NCBI GenBank assembly: GCA_025345505.1
Contig: JANVCC010000021.1
Location: 2,765,175-2,829,174 of the forward strand
Direction: 5' to 3'
Source: Todiramphus chloris collaris
Lineage: Eukaryota > Chordata > Aves > Coraciiformes > Alcedinidae
DNA length: 64,000 nt
The translations under genes and the position numbers were made by a program. Shown in pieces: positions 58,301 through 64,000 of the stretch (positions are counted from its first letter, which is position 1; every line of letters begins with the position of its first letter). The notes beneath the pieces are model-generated. The model had not been told where the DNA came from, searched no databases, and worked only from the letters and a program-made list of their open reading frames with translations.

Positions 58301-58448
58301 TGTGTGTGTGTTCCTGATGGCTTTGTCTTGTGCATTACAGATCAGTCGTCAGTCCATCGACGCTCTGAAGGACTGGTTCAGGGATGAGATGCAGAAGTCT
58401 GACTGGCAGCTTATAGTAGAGCTGAAGAAAGTGTTTGAAATCATCTAG
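22346..58448 (+). CDS. EIF5B: EIF5B, eukaryotic translation initiation factor 5B, 1216 aa, 24 coding exons
   Basis: This is the universal IF2/eIF5B-type GTPase. With eIF1A it drives 60S subunit joining at the end of initiation and leaves after GTP hydrolysis; it is cytosolic. The 24 exons are listed as separate entries. They sum to 3651 nt with every phase matching. Residues 1-610 are a low-complexity charged region: Lys/Glu arrays at 299-372, an AGLDDWEAM motif, and poly-Glu in exon 10. The G domain follows: G1 GHVDTGKT 634-641, switch 1 GGIT with Thr661, G3 DTPGH 698-702 with His702, G4 NKID 752-755, G5 SAH 820-822. After this come domain II ([20 protein letters not shown]), domain III, the long linker helix and domain IV. 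The C-terminus is ELKKVFEII, the eIF1A-contacting end in this family. Human EIF5B is 1220 aa as I recall, with 24 exons. The gene looks intact. Confidence 0.98.
22381..36514 (+). other. EIF5B: EIF5B intron 1 (14.1 kb)
   Basis: This is the largest intron of the gene. Its first 470 bases belong to the CpG island. It carries an old LTR at about 25569-26093. I saw no exon, RNA gene or CR1 copy in the rest, only AT-rich DNA with scattered T-runs. Confidence 0.85.
25569..26093. mobile_element. Degraded avian solo LTR (endogenous retrovirus, ERVL-like)
   Basis: The block has the order of landmarks I recall from a widespread avian LTR family: a TGTCATTTATCCCCAGGCAG start, a CAGTGGGATGGGG stretch, GTGGGTTAAGATAAGAACAG, TTGCTCACCACTCG, CCGAGCATGACG, ACTATCCCTTTGG and an ending ATCCCAGCTGAAACCAG close to a terminal CA. 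No internal retroviral genes flank it, so it is a solo LTR. It is shorter than the family and has many changes. Exact ends, strand and target duplication are not resolved. Family recognition is from memory only. Confidence 0.6.
36515..36640 (+). CDS. EIF5B: EIF5B exon 2 (residues 12-53)
   Basis: Acceptor TTTTAG precedes TGCAAAAG. The exon encodes [20 protein letters not shown] and a Lys-rich run, and ends within the codon for Asp54 before GTAAGT. Confidence 0.96.
36728..36812 (+). CDS. EIF5B: EIF5B exon 3 (residues 54-82)
   Basis: Encodes [19 protein letters not shown] and ends in phase 0 (AAG) before GTGAAC. The preceding intron is only 87 bp. Confidence 0.95.
37195..37843 (+). CDS. EIF5B: EIF5B exon 4 (residues 83-298), largest exon, charged low-complexity region
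   Basis: This 649-nt exon encodes alternating Lys-rich and Asp/Glu/Ser-rich blocks ([18 protein letters not shown]) followed by a helix-forming [20 protein letters not shown] segment. The donor is the weak form G|GTTTGT. Splicing there restores Ala-Asp-Asp at the next exon, whereas the nearby GTAATG would give an immediate stop. Confidence 0.93.
38338..38558 (+). CDS. EIF5B: EIF5B exon 5 (residues 299-372), Lys/Glu array
   Basis: Encodes DDNEGD, a long Lys/Glu array, [20 protein letters not shown] and [15 protein letters not shown], then donor GTACTG. It is predicted to form a long charged helix. Confidence 0.95.
38723..38873 (+). CDS. EIF5B: EIF5B exon 6 (residues 373-422)
   Basis: Acceptor TTCTAG. 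Continues the charged helix ([20 protein letters not shown]) and ends ATLKLLQAQ plus one base before GTAAGC. Confidence 0.96.
39927..40041. repeat. 26-bp minisatellite broken by an assembly gap
   Basis: The unit begins GAACAAAAGGGTAG and ends GATCTACT. Copies are at 39927-39952, 39953-39978, a partial copy 39979-39984 running into N, a partial copy 39995-40009, 40010-40035 and a short remnant. The visible units are identical. Ten Ns do not fit the five bases needed to complete one unit, so copies are probably missing. Confidence 0.95.
39985..39994. other. Assembly gap (10 N) inside the minisatellite
   Basis: Ten Ns sit where the repeat register needs 5 bases plus a multiple of 26. The gap is a placeholder and the region is likely collapsed. 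Confidence 0.97.
40507..40602 (+). CDS. EIF5B: EIF5B exon 7 (residues 423-454)
   Basis: Acceptor TTTCAG. Encodes [20 protein letters not shown], then a Lys/Gln run and PENKE. Donor is G|GTGTGG. Confidence 0.95.
40603..43250 (+). other. EIF5B: EIF5B introns 7 and 8
   Basis: Introns 40603-41789 and 41877-43250. They contain A-rich low-complexity stretches (near 41231-41270) and nothing else recognised. Confidence 0.85.
41790..41876 (+). CDS. EIF5B: EIF5B exon 8 (residues 455-483)
   Basis: Encodes [20 protein letters not shown] then EETPLPVEP. This is the least conserved part of the protein between birds and mammals, as judged from memory of the human protein. Donor is G|GTTAGT. Confidence 0.92.
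43251..43334 (+). CDS. EIF5B: EIF5B exon 9 (residues 484-511)
   Basis: Acceptor TTTCAG. Encodes an acidic run and the conserved [14 protein letters not shown] motif, then donor G|GTGGGC. Confidence 0.95.
43559..43816 (-). mobile_element. CR1 LINE 3' fragment in EIF5B intron 9
   Basis: Plus-strand landmarks are ATCACAGAATTATTGAGGCT, CTCCAGGGATGACAACTCC, CACCTCCCCGGGCAGCCCG and TTCAGGCCATGCCCTCTTGG, which are the reverse complement of the CR1 3' region. Confidence 0.93.
44295..44356. repeat. Direct duplication, 27-bp copies at 35-bp period
   Basis: TGCAGAATTGATTACAGG and the nine bases after it occur at 44295-44321 and again at 44330-44356 without mismatch. Only two copies are present, which suggests a recent local duplication. 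Confidence 0.9.
45421..45716 (+). CDS. EIF5B: EIF5B exon 10 (residues 512-610), acidic domain
   Basis: Acceptor GACAG. Encodes [18 protein letters not shown], a long uninterrupted Glu/Asp tract, a Ser/Glu region, then [20 protein letters not shown] and KAKRRIE. The Ser residues set in acidic context are plausible CK2 sites (inference). Confidence 0.95.
46325..46432 (+). CDS. EIF5B: EIF5B exon 11 (residues 611-646), G1/P-loop
   Basis: Begins KRRAENSKN and enters the G domain at [20 protein letters not shown]. The P-loop GHVDTGKT is residues 634-641. Phase 0 at both ends. Confidence 0.97.
46573..46683 (+). CDS. EIF5B: EIF5B exon 12 (residues 647-683), switch 1
   Basis: Encodes [20 protein letters not shown] through NEQTKMVKN. 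Thr661 of GGIT is the switch-1 threonine expected to contact magnesium and the gamma phosphate in this GTPase class. Confidence 0.97.
47569..47636 (+). CDS. EIF5B: EIF5B exon 13 (residues 684-705), G3 motif
   Basis: Encodes [20 protein letters not shown] then SF. DTPGH is residues 698-702 and His702 is the catalytic histidine of translational GTPases. The upstream acceptor GTTAAG has almost no pyrimidine tract, but the exon boundary is fixed by conserved protein sequence. Confidence 0.95.
48823..48964 (+). CDS. EIF5B: EIF5B exon 14 (residues 706-753)
   Basis: Encodes [20 protein letters not shown] through [11 protein letters not shown]. It ends at the NK of the G4 motif NKID, so that guanine-specificity motif is split by intron 14. 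Confidence 0.97.
50370..50501 (+). CDS. EIF5B: EIF5B exon 15 (residues 754-797)
   Basis: Begins with ID of NKID, then [20 protein letters not shown] and [18 protein letters not shown]. Acceptor TTCAAG is unusual in having A at -3; donor is GTAGGC. Confidence 0.96.
51095..51277 (+). CDS. EIF5B: EIF5B exon 16 (residues 798-858), G5 motif
   Basis: Encodes [20 protein letters not shown], then [13 protein letters not shown] (SAH at 820-822) and the closing helix of the G domain ending RAQVME. Confidence 0.97.
51429..51590 (+). CDS. EIF5B: EIF5B exon 17 (residues 859-912), domain II
   Basis: Encodes the beta-barrel domain [42 protein letters not shown], then [14 protein letters not shown]. Phase 0 at both ends. 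Confidence 0.97.
51621..51671 (-). mobile_element. CR1 3' terminal fragment in EIF5B intron 17
   Basis: GAATCAAAGAATCATTAAGG followed by TTGGAAAAGACCTCCCAAG is the reverse complement of a CR1 end. It is only about 50 bp long. Confidence 0.8.
52551..52612 (-). mobile_element. CR1 3' terminal fragment in EIF5B intron 17
   Basis: CACAGAATCAGAGAATACC followed by GGTTGGAAGGGACTTCAAGG is the reverse complement of a CR1 tail. It is a short old fragment. Confidence 0.8.
53694..53825 (+). CDS. EIF5B: EIF5B exon 18 (residues 913-956)
   Basis: Encodes [20 protein letters not shown] and [20 protein letters not shown], completing domain II. The upstream intron of 2.1 kb carries two CR1 ends. Confidence 0.96.
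55044..55175 (+). CDS. EIF5B: EIF5B exon 19 (residues 957-1000), start of domain III
   Basis: Encodes [20 protein letters not shown] and [20 protein letters not shown]. The GSLEAL helix is typical of the IF2/eIF5B domain III. Confidence 0.96.
55290..55366 (+). CDS. EIF5B: EIF5B exon 20 (residues 1001-1025)
   Basis: Encodes [20 protein letters not shown] and LEHDP plus two bases. The flanking introns are only 114 and 105 bp. Confidence 0.96.
55472..55636 (+). CDS. EIF5B: EIF5B exon 21 (residues 1026-1080)
   Basis: Encodes domain III and the long linker helix: [40 protein letters not shown], then KKQKQEEF. A second in-register GTAAG follows the donor, but using it would add a stop codon. Confidence 0.96.
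56598..56736 (+). CDS. EIF5B: EIF5B exon 22 (residues 1081-1127), domain IV
   Basis: Encodes [20 protein letters not shown] then [20 protein letters not shown], the first strands of the C-terminal beta barrel that contacts initiator tRNA in this family. Confidence 0.96.
57324..57485 (+). CDS. EIF5B: EIF5B exon 23 (residues 1128-1181), domain IV
   Basis: Encodes [40 protein letters not shown] and [13 protein letters not shown]. Phase 0 at both ends. Confidence 0.96.
58341..58448 (+). CDS. EIF5B: EIF5B exon 24 (residues 1182-1216 and stop)
   Basis: Encodes [20 protein letters not shown] then [15 protein letters not shown], with the stop TAG at 58446-58448. This tail is the known eIF1A-binding segment of the family. 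Confidence 0.97.
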   Translation: MSRQSIDALKDWFRDEMQKSDWQLIVELKKVFEII

Positions 58449-58757
58449 CTAACTCTTGACAGCAACGGGGAGGCAGGAATAAACGCGCTATTCCTGCTCT
58501 AAAAGTTACCAACAAAGTCATATATTGAAGACAGTGTTGGATATATGATTGGGAGGAAAATATGTGGATAAAATGTTTTCCATGAGAAACCAAGAAATTT
58601 ACACTGGTTTGACAGTGGTCAATTTACATGTTCCCATGGTTCCAATGTGCCTGTTCACCTCTCCTACTGCCCTTCCTAATACTGGCTGCTGTTTTAAAGT
58701 TTGCCCTTCCTTCTCTTACACCTCCCTTCCACCCTTTTTTCCCCTCCCTCTCTCCAG

Positions 58758-58763
58758 AATAAA
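58758..58763 (+). terminator. EIF5B: EIF5B proximal polyadenylation signal cluster
   Basis: AATAAA is followed by overlapping AATAAA-like repeats up to about 58775. It is the strongest local candidate, 310 bases after the stop. A single AATAAA at 58478 is closer to the stop but isolated. Confidence 0.6.
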
Positions 58764-59106
58764 ATAAAATAAATTGAATTTTTATTACAGAACTAAAGCT
58801 CTTTCACTTTTATACTGATGAGATCAGTACTGCAGTATTTGATTAACCAAGCTTCTGCAGACTTTGTGATTCCTGGGACATTTTTGATGTAAGAAGTACT
58901 TCTTTATTTATGCGTACCTCTTCCCTTGATTCTTTTCCAACATTCTTCTGCTTTGTGCCTATAGACATTTTTTAAATAGACAACTAGGCAGTTGGATATT
59001 TCTGTATTTGCTTTGTGTGAAACAAATGATGTAAAGCATAGCTGGCCACCTTTTACTGCTTGTACAGTTCATGAAAGTCGACCTGTAATCATTATAACGC
59101 AGAGCC

Positions 59107-59112
59107 AATAAA
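59107..59112 (+). terminator. EIF5B: EIF5B distal polyadenylation signal
   Basis: CCAATAAAGG lies 660 bases after the stop and is followed by a TTTGTTTTTACAGTTTGTGTC downstream stretch of the U/GU-rich type. Alternative 3' ends are possible. Confidence 0.5.
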
Positions 59113-59130
59113 GGAGATGGACATCATAGC

Positions 59131-60491
59131 CCATTTGTTTTTACAGTTTGTGTCACTCCCCCAGGGAGTCAAACTCTCCTCTGGAGATGGCTCAGTTACA
59201 CACACACACGATCATTTAATTCTGCTAATTAATACCCAGCCCATAGTAAACTATTCTTCTTTTTCCCAGGCCAGGAAAGAGCAGGAGGGCAGCACGACAC
59301 AATGTTCTAACAGCATCCAAAGGCTGCAGTTGATACTCAGTCTCTGTCGAGACTTCCCTTCTGGAGTGGGAGAACCCTGAATTATTTAAGCACTATATTT
59401 CAAGAGCTACCCTGAGGAAGACAAAGCTGAGCTGCAAGAATAAAGGCAGGTTCAGGGGAAAAGCAACACCTGTAAGAGAAGACTGAACAAGTCTCCATGT
59501 ACTATAGAAAAGAGGAGGATGAGGAGAAGTACAACAGTGTTGATGCAGTGTGCTTGGCAGGGTCAAGTGAGTATTTTTCTGGGGACAAGAACTCATATTA
59601 GACATAAGGAAACTTCCCCAGGGGAAGTGCAGCACTTTCCCAACTTGCCTGGGATGACTACGGAATTTTTCTCATTGGGCACCTGTAGCGTAGGAGATAA
59701 ACAGCTCTTGGGAAATAAATGGTACAGGGGATTGGTTCGAAAGCTGCTTCAAATTGTTTTCAGCCCTATTTTTCTAGGTTGCAAAGAGCTGGAATCTGTA
59801 TTGTTTTGGTACTACAAAGAGATAGTGTTCAGGAAAACCTACATGGTTTTGTCTGGACAGAAATGGAGATGGTACAAGAGAACTCAATTACCCCCAGATC
59901 CCTCAAGATTCAAAGCCAATGAATGACCACCTGGGACCCTGGAACTCCAGTTTCTGGGAAGAGTGGGCAGAGAGCTCTTGCTCATACAGTATTCTCTGCT
60001 CACTGAGGAGAGAACAGAACATCAGTTGTTCTCAGAAACACAAACTGATGATTCTTAGCCAAGAGATGAGTGTCTACTGAGTTGAGCACAGTACTGAAGA
60101 TGTCATGGCTCCAGCAGGCTCTGAGCTCTTGCAGATGTTACATGATGTACTTCAGCACCTGGAAAAAAAGAAGTTTCCTTGAGATCTAAGTGGTGCAGTC
60201 TCGTTGGAGACCAGTAGCTCACAGCATACAGCAGAGGCTCCAAAGAGGCCGAGTGGACTGTAGCACCTTTTGTTCCACTGACTGGGTCATGGTTTATGGT
60301 GTTGTGCCTCAGTTCTGCCCACGTGGGAATGTGTCTTAAGCCTGTCTGATCATCACCCTCTAAGGCTGCGGGGGCATTAAATGCTCCATCCCTTTGGAGG
60401 TTGTCTGTCTTGGCGATGAGGTCTTGTTTCAGCACAGCTGGTGCTCTCCTTATCAAGGGTTTCAGGAAAGTATAATCTTATTATGTGAGGG
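59131..60491. other. Intergenic with one unexplained minus-strand open frame
   Basis: No gene was recognised. A 117-codon minus-strand frame at 60456-60103 has varied amino acid composition and no known domain that I recognise. REV1, which neighbours EIF5B in mammals, is not detectable here. Confidence 0.4.
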
Positions 60492-61295
60492 ATCTAGACA
60501 GGCTGGATCACTGGCCCAAGGCCAGTTCCATGAGTTTTAGTAAGGCCAAAGGCTGGATCCTGCCTTTGGGCCACAACCACCCCCAGGCTTGGGGAGGAGT
60601 GGCTGGAGAGCTGCCAGGCAGAGAAGGACCTGGGGGTGCTGGTGGACACCCGGCTGCACATGAGCCAGCAGTGTGCCCAGGGGGCCAAGAAGGCCAATGG
60701 CATCCTGGCCTGGATCAGGAATGGTGTGGCCAGCAGGAGCAGGGAGGGGATCATTCCTCTGGACTCGGCTCTGGGGAGGTCACACCTCAAATACTGTGTC
60801 TAGTTTTGGGCCCCTCTCTCCAAGAAGGACGTTGAGGAGCTGGAGAGGGTCCAGAGGTGGCTACAAAGCTAGGGAAGGGTTTGGAGCATGTCTCTTATGA
60901 GGAGAGGCTGAGGGAGCTGGGGCTGTTCAGCCTTGAGAAGAGAAGCCTGAAGGGAGACCTTATTGCCCCTTACAGCTACCTGAAGGGAAGTTGTAGCAAG
61001 GTGGGAGTTGGGCTGTGCTCCCTGGTGACAAGGGACAGAACAAGAGGAAATGTCCTGAAGTTGACCCAGGGGAGGTTCAGGCTGGATCTCAGGAAGCATT
61101 TCTTTCCAGAAAGGGTTGTCAGGCACTGGAATGGGCTGCCCAGGGAGGTGGTGGAGTCCCCATCCCTGGAGGTGTTGAAGAGGCGGTTGGGTGTTGTGCT
61201 TAGGGATGTGGTTTAGTGGGTTTGATAGGGCTGGGAGTGAGGTTGGACTTGATGATCTTGAAGGTCTCTTCCAGCCAGAACTGTTCTGTGATTCT
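60492..61295 (+). mobile_element. CR1 LINE fragment, 0.8 kb, plus orientation, recent
   Basis: Encodes the region between the reverse transcriptase end and the tail. Landmarks are CAGAGAAGGACCTGGGGGTG, the [18 protein letters not shown] frame and [20 protein letters not shown]. It ends CTGTTCTGTGATTCTC. It is 5'-truncated and nearly the same sequence as the copy at 494-916 over the shared part, in the opposite orientation. Confidence 0.95.
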
Positions 61296-62057
61296 CCAGG
61301 TTAGTACACGGTGGGCAGTGTGTCCATGCACAGCCTGTGAACAGGCAGCCTTTGTTACAGCCTCAGAGAGCCCTCTAGAGAACGTACCTGTGCTGCAGGC
61401 AGCTCTCCTTCCAACACGGCAACTGCAGTCCAACTTGCCCCTCTGCTTGTTAGTGAGTAAGAGGCATTCAGGGGCTCAGGCCCACCATTAAAAAGTCCCC
61501 TGGTCCCCAATATCCATTTCCTTCCTCCCCACTCAGCAAGATTCAGTCTCCAGCAGTTAATCTCACACACCACAAATACAAGCAAGATTAAGTCCATTCT
61601 AAAGTTTTCTTATTGCAGGTCTGCAAGTTCTTGCTCCTGCCCAGGAGAGTCATGCTCAGCTATGGCAGAGCCACTCTGCTGAGTTTCTCCTGCCTTTTTC
61701 TGGCCTTCTGGTTCACTCTCCAGATTCAAAGGAGCTTCTGACTGTGACTTGACCTAATGTTAGTGAACAAGACAGAGGTCACGCAGTTTCTGTCCGTGCT
61801 GCATCACTCCTGCCATCGTGTACGAAGACAGAGGGACGCTGATCTAGATTAGCAACGTCACTCCAGTACTGACCTGAACAGCAGAATTCAGAAGGCACCT
61901 TGCCCAGTTGGTTCTTTTGCTTCTTAGTTTTAATTCCTGAGTCTAAAGAGAAAGGATGAGTGGAGTGAAAACATTAGGATCATCTTCACACGCCTCCTTT
62001 CTTCACCTGTAGGAGATGAGAGTAGTAGGACAAGTGTAAAAAAGATTTGAGGTCTTG
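61296..62057. other. Intergenic, no feature recognised
   Basis: Unique-looking sequence between two CR1 copies, without a gene signal. Confidence 0.5.
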
Positions 62058-62438
62058 GGGAAGAGGTCCATTTGGAGAAGAGACTGAGGGGTGATCTCAT
62101 TAATGTTTATGAAGATCTAAAGGGCGAGTGTCAGGAGGATGGAGCCAGGCTCTGCTGCTCAGGGACCTCCAAGGGCAGGACAAGGGACAACGGGTGCAAG
62201 CTGGAACAGAGGAGGTTCCATGGAAACATGAGGAGAAACTTTTTCAGGGTGAGCGTGACAGAGCCTGGCCCAGGCTGCCCAGGGAGGCTGTGGAGTCTCC
62301 TTCTCTGGAGGCTTTCCAGCCCCCCCTGGCTCTGTTCCTGGGTGACCTGCCCTGGGTGATCCTGCTCTGGCAGGGGTGTTGGACTCAATGACCTTTTGAG
62401 GTCCCTTCCAGCTCTGAACATGTTGTCATTCTGTGACT
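62058..62438 (+). mobile_element. CR1 LINE 3' fragment of a different subfamily
   Basis: Landmarks include GATCTCATTAATGTTTATGA, GGCCCAGGCTGCCCAGGGAG, CAATGACCTTTTGAGGTCCC and a diverged tail GTCATTCTGTGACTCT. The internal sequence differs clearly from the copies at 494 and 60492. Confidence 0.9.
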
Positions 62439-62945
62439 CTTCTGCTTTGGGAAGCAGAGCAGCATCTTCCCTCTGGCCACAGAAGCTGCCCCTGAGCCAC
62501 TGCCTTGTTTGGTCCGGGTTTCTCTGCTCCCAGAAAGCTGCCGACAGCACGGTGGGAACGTGTTTGTCGCTCTCAGCCTCGCGGGCTGGTTTCTCTCCCA
62601 GCTCTCCAGACCTTGCGAATAAAGCCCCTCCCGCAGACACGGCTGGGTCCAAACTGGTCCAGCCCAGCCAGACCCACTGCTGGGGCTGCGCTCCGGTGAT
62701 GATTCCGCACCCCGAGAACAGCCCGAAGCTCTTCTGCTGAACCTGCTCCATCCCCCGGCTCTGCTGCTGCTCCTCACCACCCCAGCGGGACTTTCCATCC
62801 CCTGCAAGGGGACAACCCGGGGCACGGAGCCAGGGGGGGAATTTCTGCCCTGAAACTTGGACTTCACATTTTAGGACGTCGAGTCGAACGCTGCCACCCA
62901 GACCCGGTTCTTCTGAAGTCGCCCCGCGAGGCTGAGCCGCTGCTT
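62439..62945. other. Intergenic GC-moderate sequence, possible LTR remnant
   Basis: Contains an AATAAAGC hexamer context near 62620 in CpG-containing sequence. This resembles an LTR R/U5 border, but no family could be named and no matching second copy is present. Confidence 0.25.
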
Positions 62946-63515
62946 AGCGAAATAACGAGGAATTGGCAAAATAATAAATAGTAATAATAAAATAGAGCAC
63001 ATAATAGACTAATGTTATAGTACCGAATAATGAAGAGCAATAAATGATAGATGTGTAAAAATAATAACATAGAAAATAGAAAAAGAAAGCAAATATTAAA
63101 TCTAATTAAATTAATTAACATATAAATGATATGCTAATCGAAACTAATAGCATAGCCTAATATAAAAATACTGTAATGGGCACATACTATATAATAACAT
63201 TTAATATATATGAATATGCCATATATATGATAAATATTTTAATGCAAATAATATAATCTAATCTAGCATTTGTATTACTGTATTAAAATAAATATTATTT
63301 ATTAAATGTTGGGTAGAAATTCTAATTGAAAAACAAAGTGTATATAATTAAGTAATGAATTAATAAGAAAACCAAGTAAATAGGCAATAAGAACAACAAA
63401 TACTAATAAAATACATTTAAAAACCCAAGTAATAAATAAACAATAAAAGCAATAATAATAATAAATGTAATAAAATATCTCCAATAATATAACAGTAATA
63501 GAAACTTTAATATTT
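62946..63515. repeat. Very AT-rich low-complexity block
   Basis: About 570 bases of irregular AATA/TAAT/ATAA-type sequence, strongly depleted in G and C, with sharp edges on both sides. Confidence 0.85.
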
Positions 63516-63710
63516 GTGGGGCCTCAAACCCCGTGGAGGTCTCCGAACCCCGGGGGGAGTTCCCAGAACCTGAGGAGCTCCTGAAGAGCTGTGGGGTGTC
63601 CCCAGAACCTGGGGAACATCCCCCCCGGTACCCCCCCCGTTCCGGGTGCCCCGCCCCCGCCCCCCGGGAGCCCCCCCCCCCCCGCCCCCTGAGCACCGGG
63701 ACCGGGCGCG
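63516..63710. repeat. GC-rich degenerate repeat with C-runs
   Basis: Recurring CCCCAGAACCTGGGG-like and GAACCCCGGGG-like blocks are followed by C-runs, including 63671-63683. It looks like a decayed GC-rich minisatellite. Confidence 0.55.
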
Positions 63711-63712
63711 GG

Positions 63713-63788
63713 ATATGCAAATGAGGGGCGGTGATATGCAAATGAGGGGACGGTACCGACAGGCAACGGGCGGGGCCATGCTAATGAG
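63713..63788. repeat. Octamer motif (ATGCAAAT) repeated on a 21-bp register
   Basis: ATGCAAATGAGGGG occurs with its octamer at 63715-63722 and 63736-63743, exactly 21 bp apart. A variant ATGCTAATGAG is at 63778-63785, 42 bp further on. ATGCAAAT is the classical POU/Oct binding octamer; whether it binds anything here is unknown. Confidence 0.75.
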
Positions 63789-63843
63789 CTCCGCCGGTTC
63801 CCGACAGCCCGGCACAGCTCCTATAGAGCCCGATAGACCCCAC

Positions 63844-64000
63844 TGCCCTATAGAGCCCCAGAGAGCCCTATAGATTCCCCTGCCCTATAGAGCCTCATAG
63901 AGCCCTACAGACTCCCCTGTCCTATAGGGCCCCAGAGAGCCCTATAGACCCCATGCCCTATAAAGCCTCATAGAGCTCTATAGACTTCCCTGCCCTATAG
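63844..64000. repeat. 37-bp tandem repeat in 74-bp higher-order units, open at window end
   Basis: Units are at 63844-63880, 63881-63917, 63918-63953 (one base short), 63954-63990 and 63991 onwards. Each starts TGCCCTATAG or a close variant. Units 1 and 3 carry the middle version CCCCAGAGAG and units 2 and 4 carry CCTCATAGAG, so two types alternate. Each unit also contains two CTATAG palindromes about 20 bp apart. The array continues past the window. Confidence 0.9.

Larger units (their letters stand above)
53826..58340 (+). other. EIF5B: EIF5B introns 18-23
   Basis: Introns 53826-55043, 55176-55289, 55367-55471, 55637-56597, 56737-57323 and 57486-58340. A 13-base G run lies at 57077-57089. 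No other feature was recognised. Confidence 0.8.
58449..59130 (+). other. EIF5B: EIF5B 3' UTR
   Basis: AT-rich, non-coding sequence follows the stop codon and carries three AATAAA hexamers (58478, 58758, 59107). Where the transcript ends most often cannot be told from sequence. Confidence 0.7.

Noticed and set aside
11654..58448. U12-type introns in TXNDC9 or EIF5B
   Set aside because: All donors between coding exons are GT with U2-type contexts. No ATATCCTT or GTATCCTT donor was found.
494..62438. Dispersed direct and inverted repeats as a CRISPR-like or novel repeat system
   Set aside because: All are explained by CR1 3' ends sharing conserved blocks. There is no regular spacer structure.

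Overview
This is a nuclear window from a bird. The evidence is repeated CR1 LINE tails ending in variants of ATTCTATGATTCT, one degraded avian LTR of endogenous-retrovirus type, and two conserved vertebrate genes that can be assembled exon by exon. Neither the species nor the chromosome can be read from the sequence.

Layout: 1-11 kb is gene-poor intergenic DNA with several CR1 fragments, including a 2.25-kb copy that keeps a decayed reverse-transcriptase reading frame. TXNDC9 lies on the minus strand: coding exons 18275-11654, non-coding first exon near 20.04 kb. It encodes 226 aa, a phosducin-like/thioredoxin-fold cochaperone of the CCT chaperonin. A CpG-rich block (about 19.55-22.85 kb) separates it from EIF5B and holds a TXNDC9-proximal cluster of TCTCGCGAGA, CCAAT and NRF1 motifs. 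EIF5B is on the plus strand: ATG at 22346, stop at 58446-58448, 24 coding exons, 1216 aa. It is the translational GTPase that joins ribosomal subunits. Its first intron is 14.1 kb and carries the LTR. Intron 6 holds a 26-bp minisatellite interrupted by a 10-N assembly gap.

From 59 to 64 kb there are two more CR1 copies, one unexplained minus-strand reading frame, a 570-bp very AT-rich block, and then an abrupt change to GC-rich satellite-like DNA. That DNA has octamer motifs on a 21-bp register and a 37-bp tandem repeat that alternates between two versions (74-bp higher-order unit) and runs off the window end.

The two genes are divergent. One product acts in protein folding (TXNDC9 with CCT) and the other in translation initiation (EIF5B). 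A divergent housekeeping pair sharing a CpG island fits co-expression, but this is inferred from layout only. All coding splice sites found are GT-AG, and both reading frames are intact across every junction, so both genes look functional. No tRNA, rRNA, CRISPR or convincing small RNA gene was seen.
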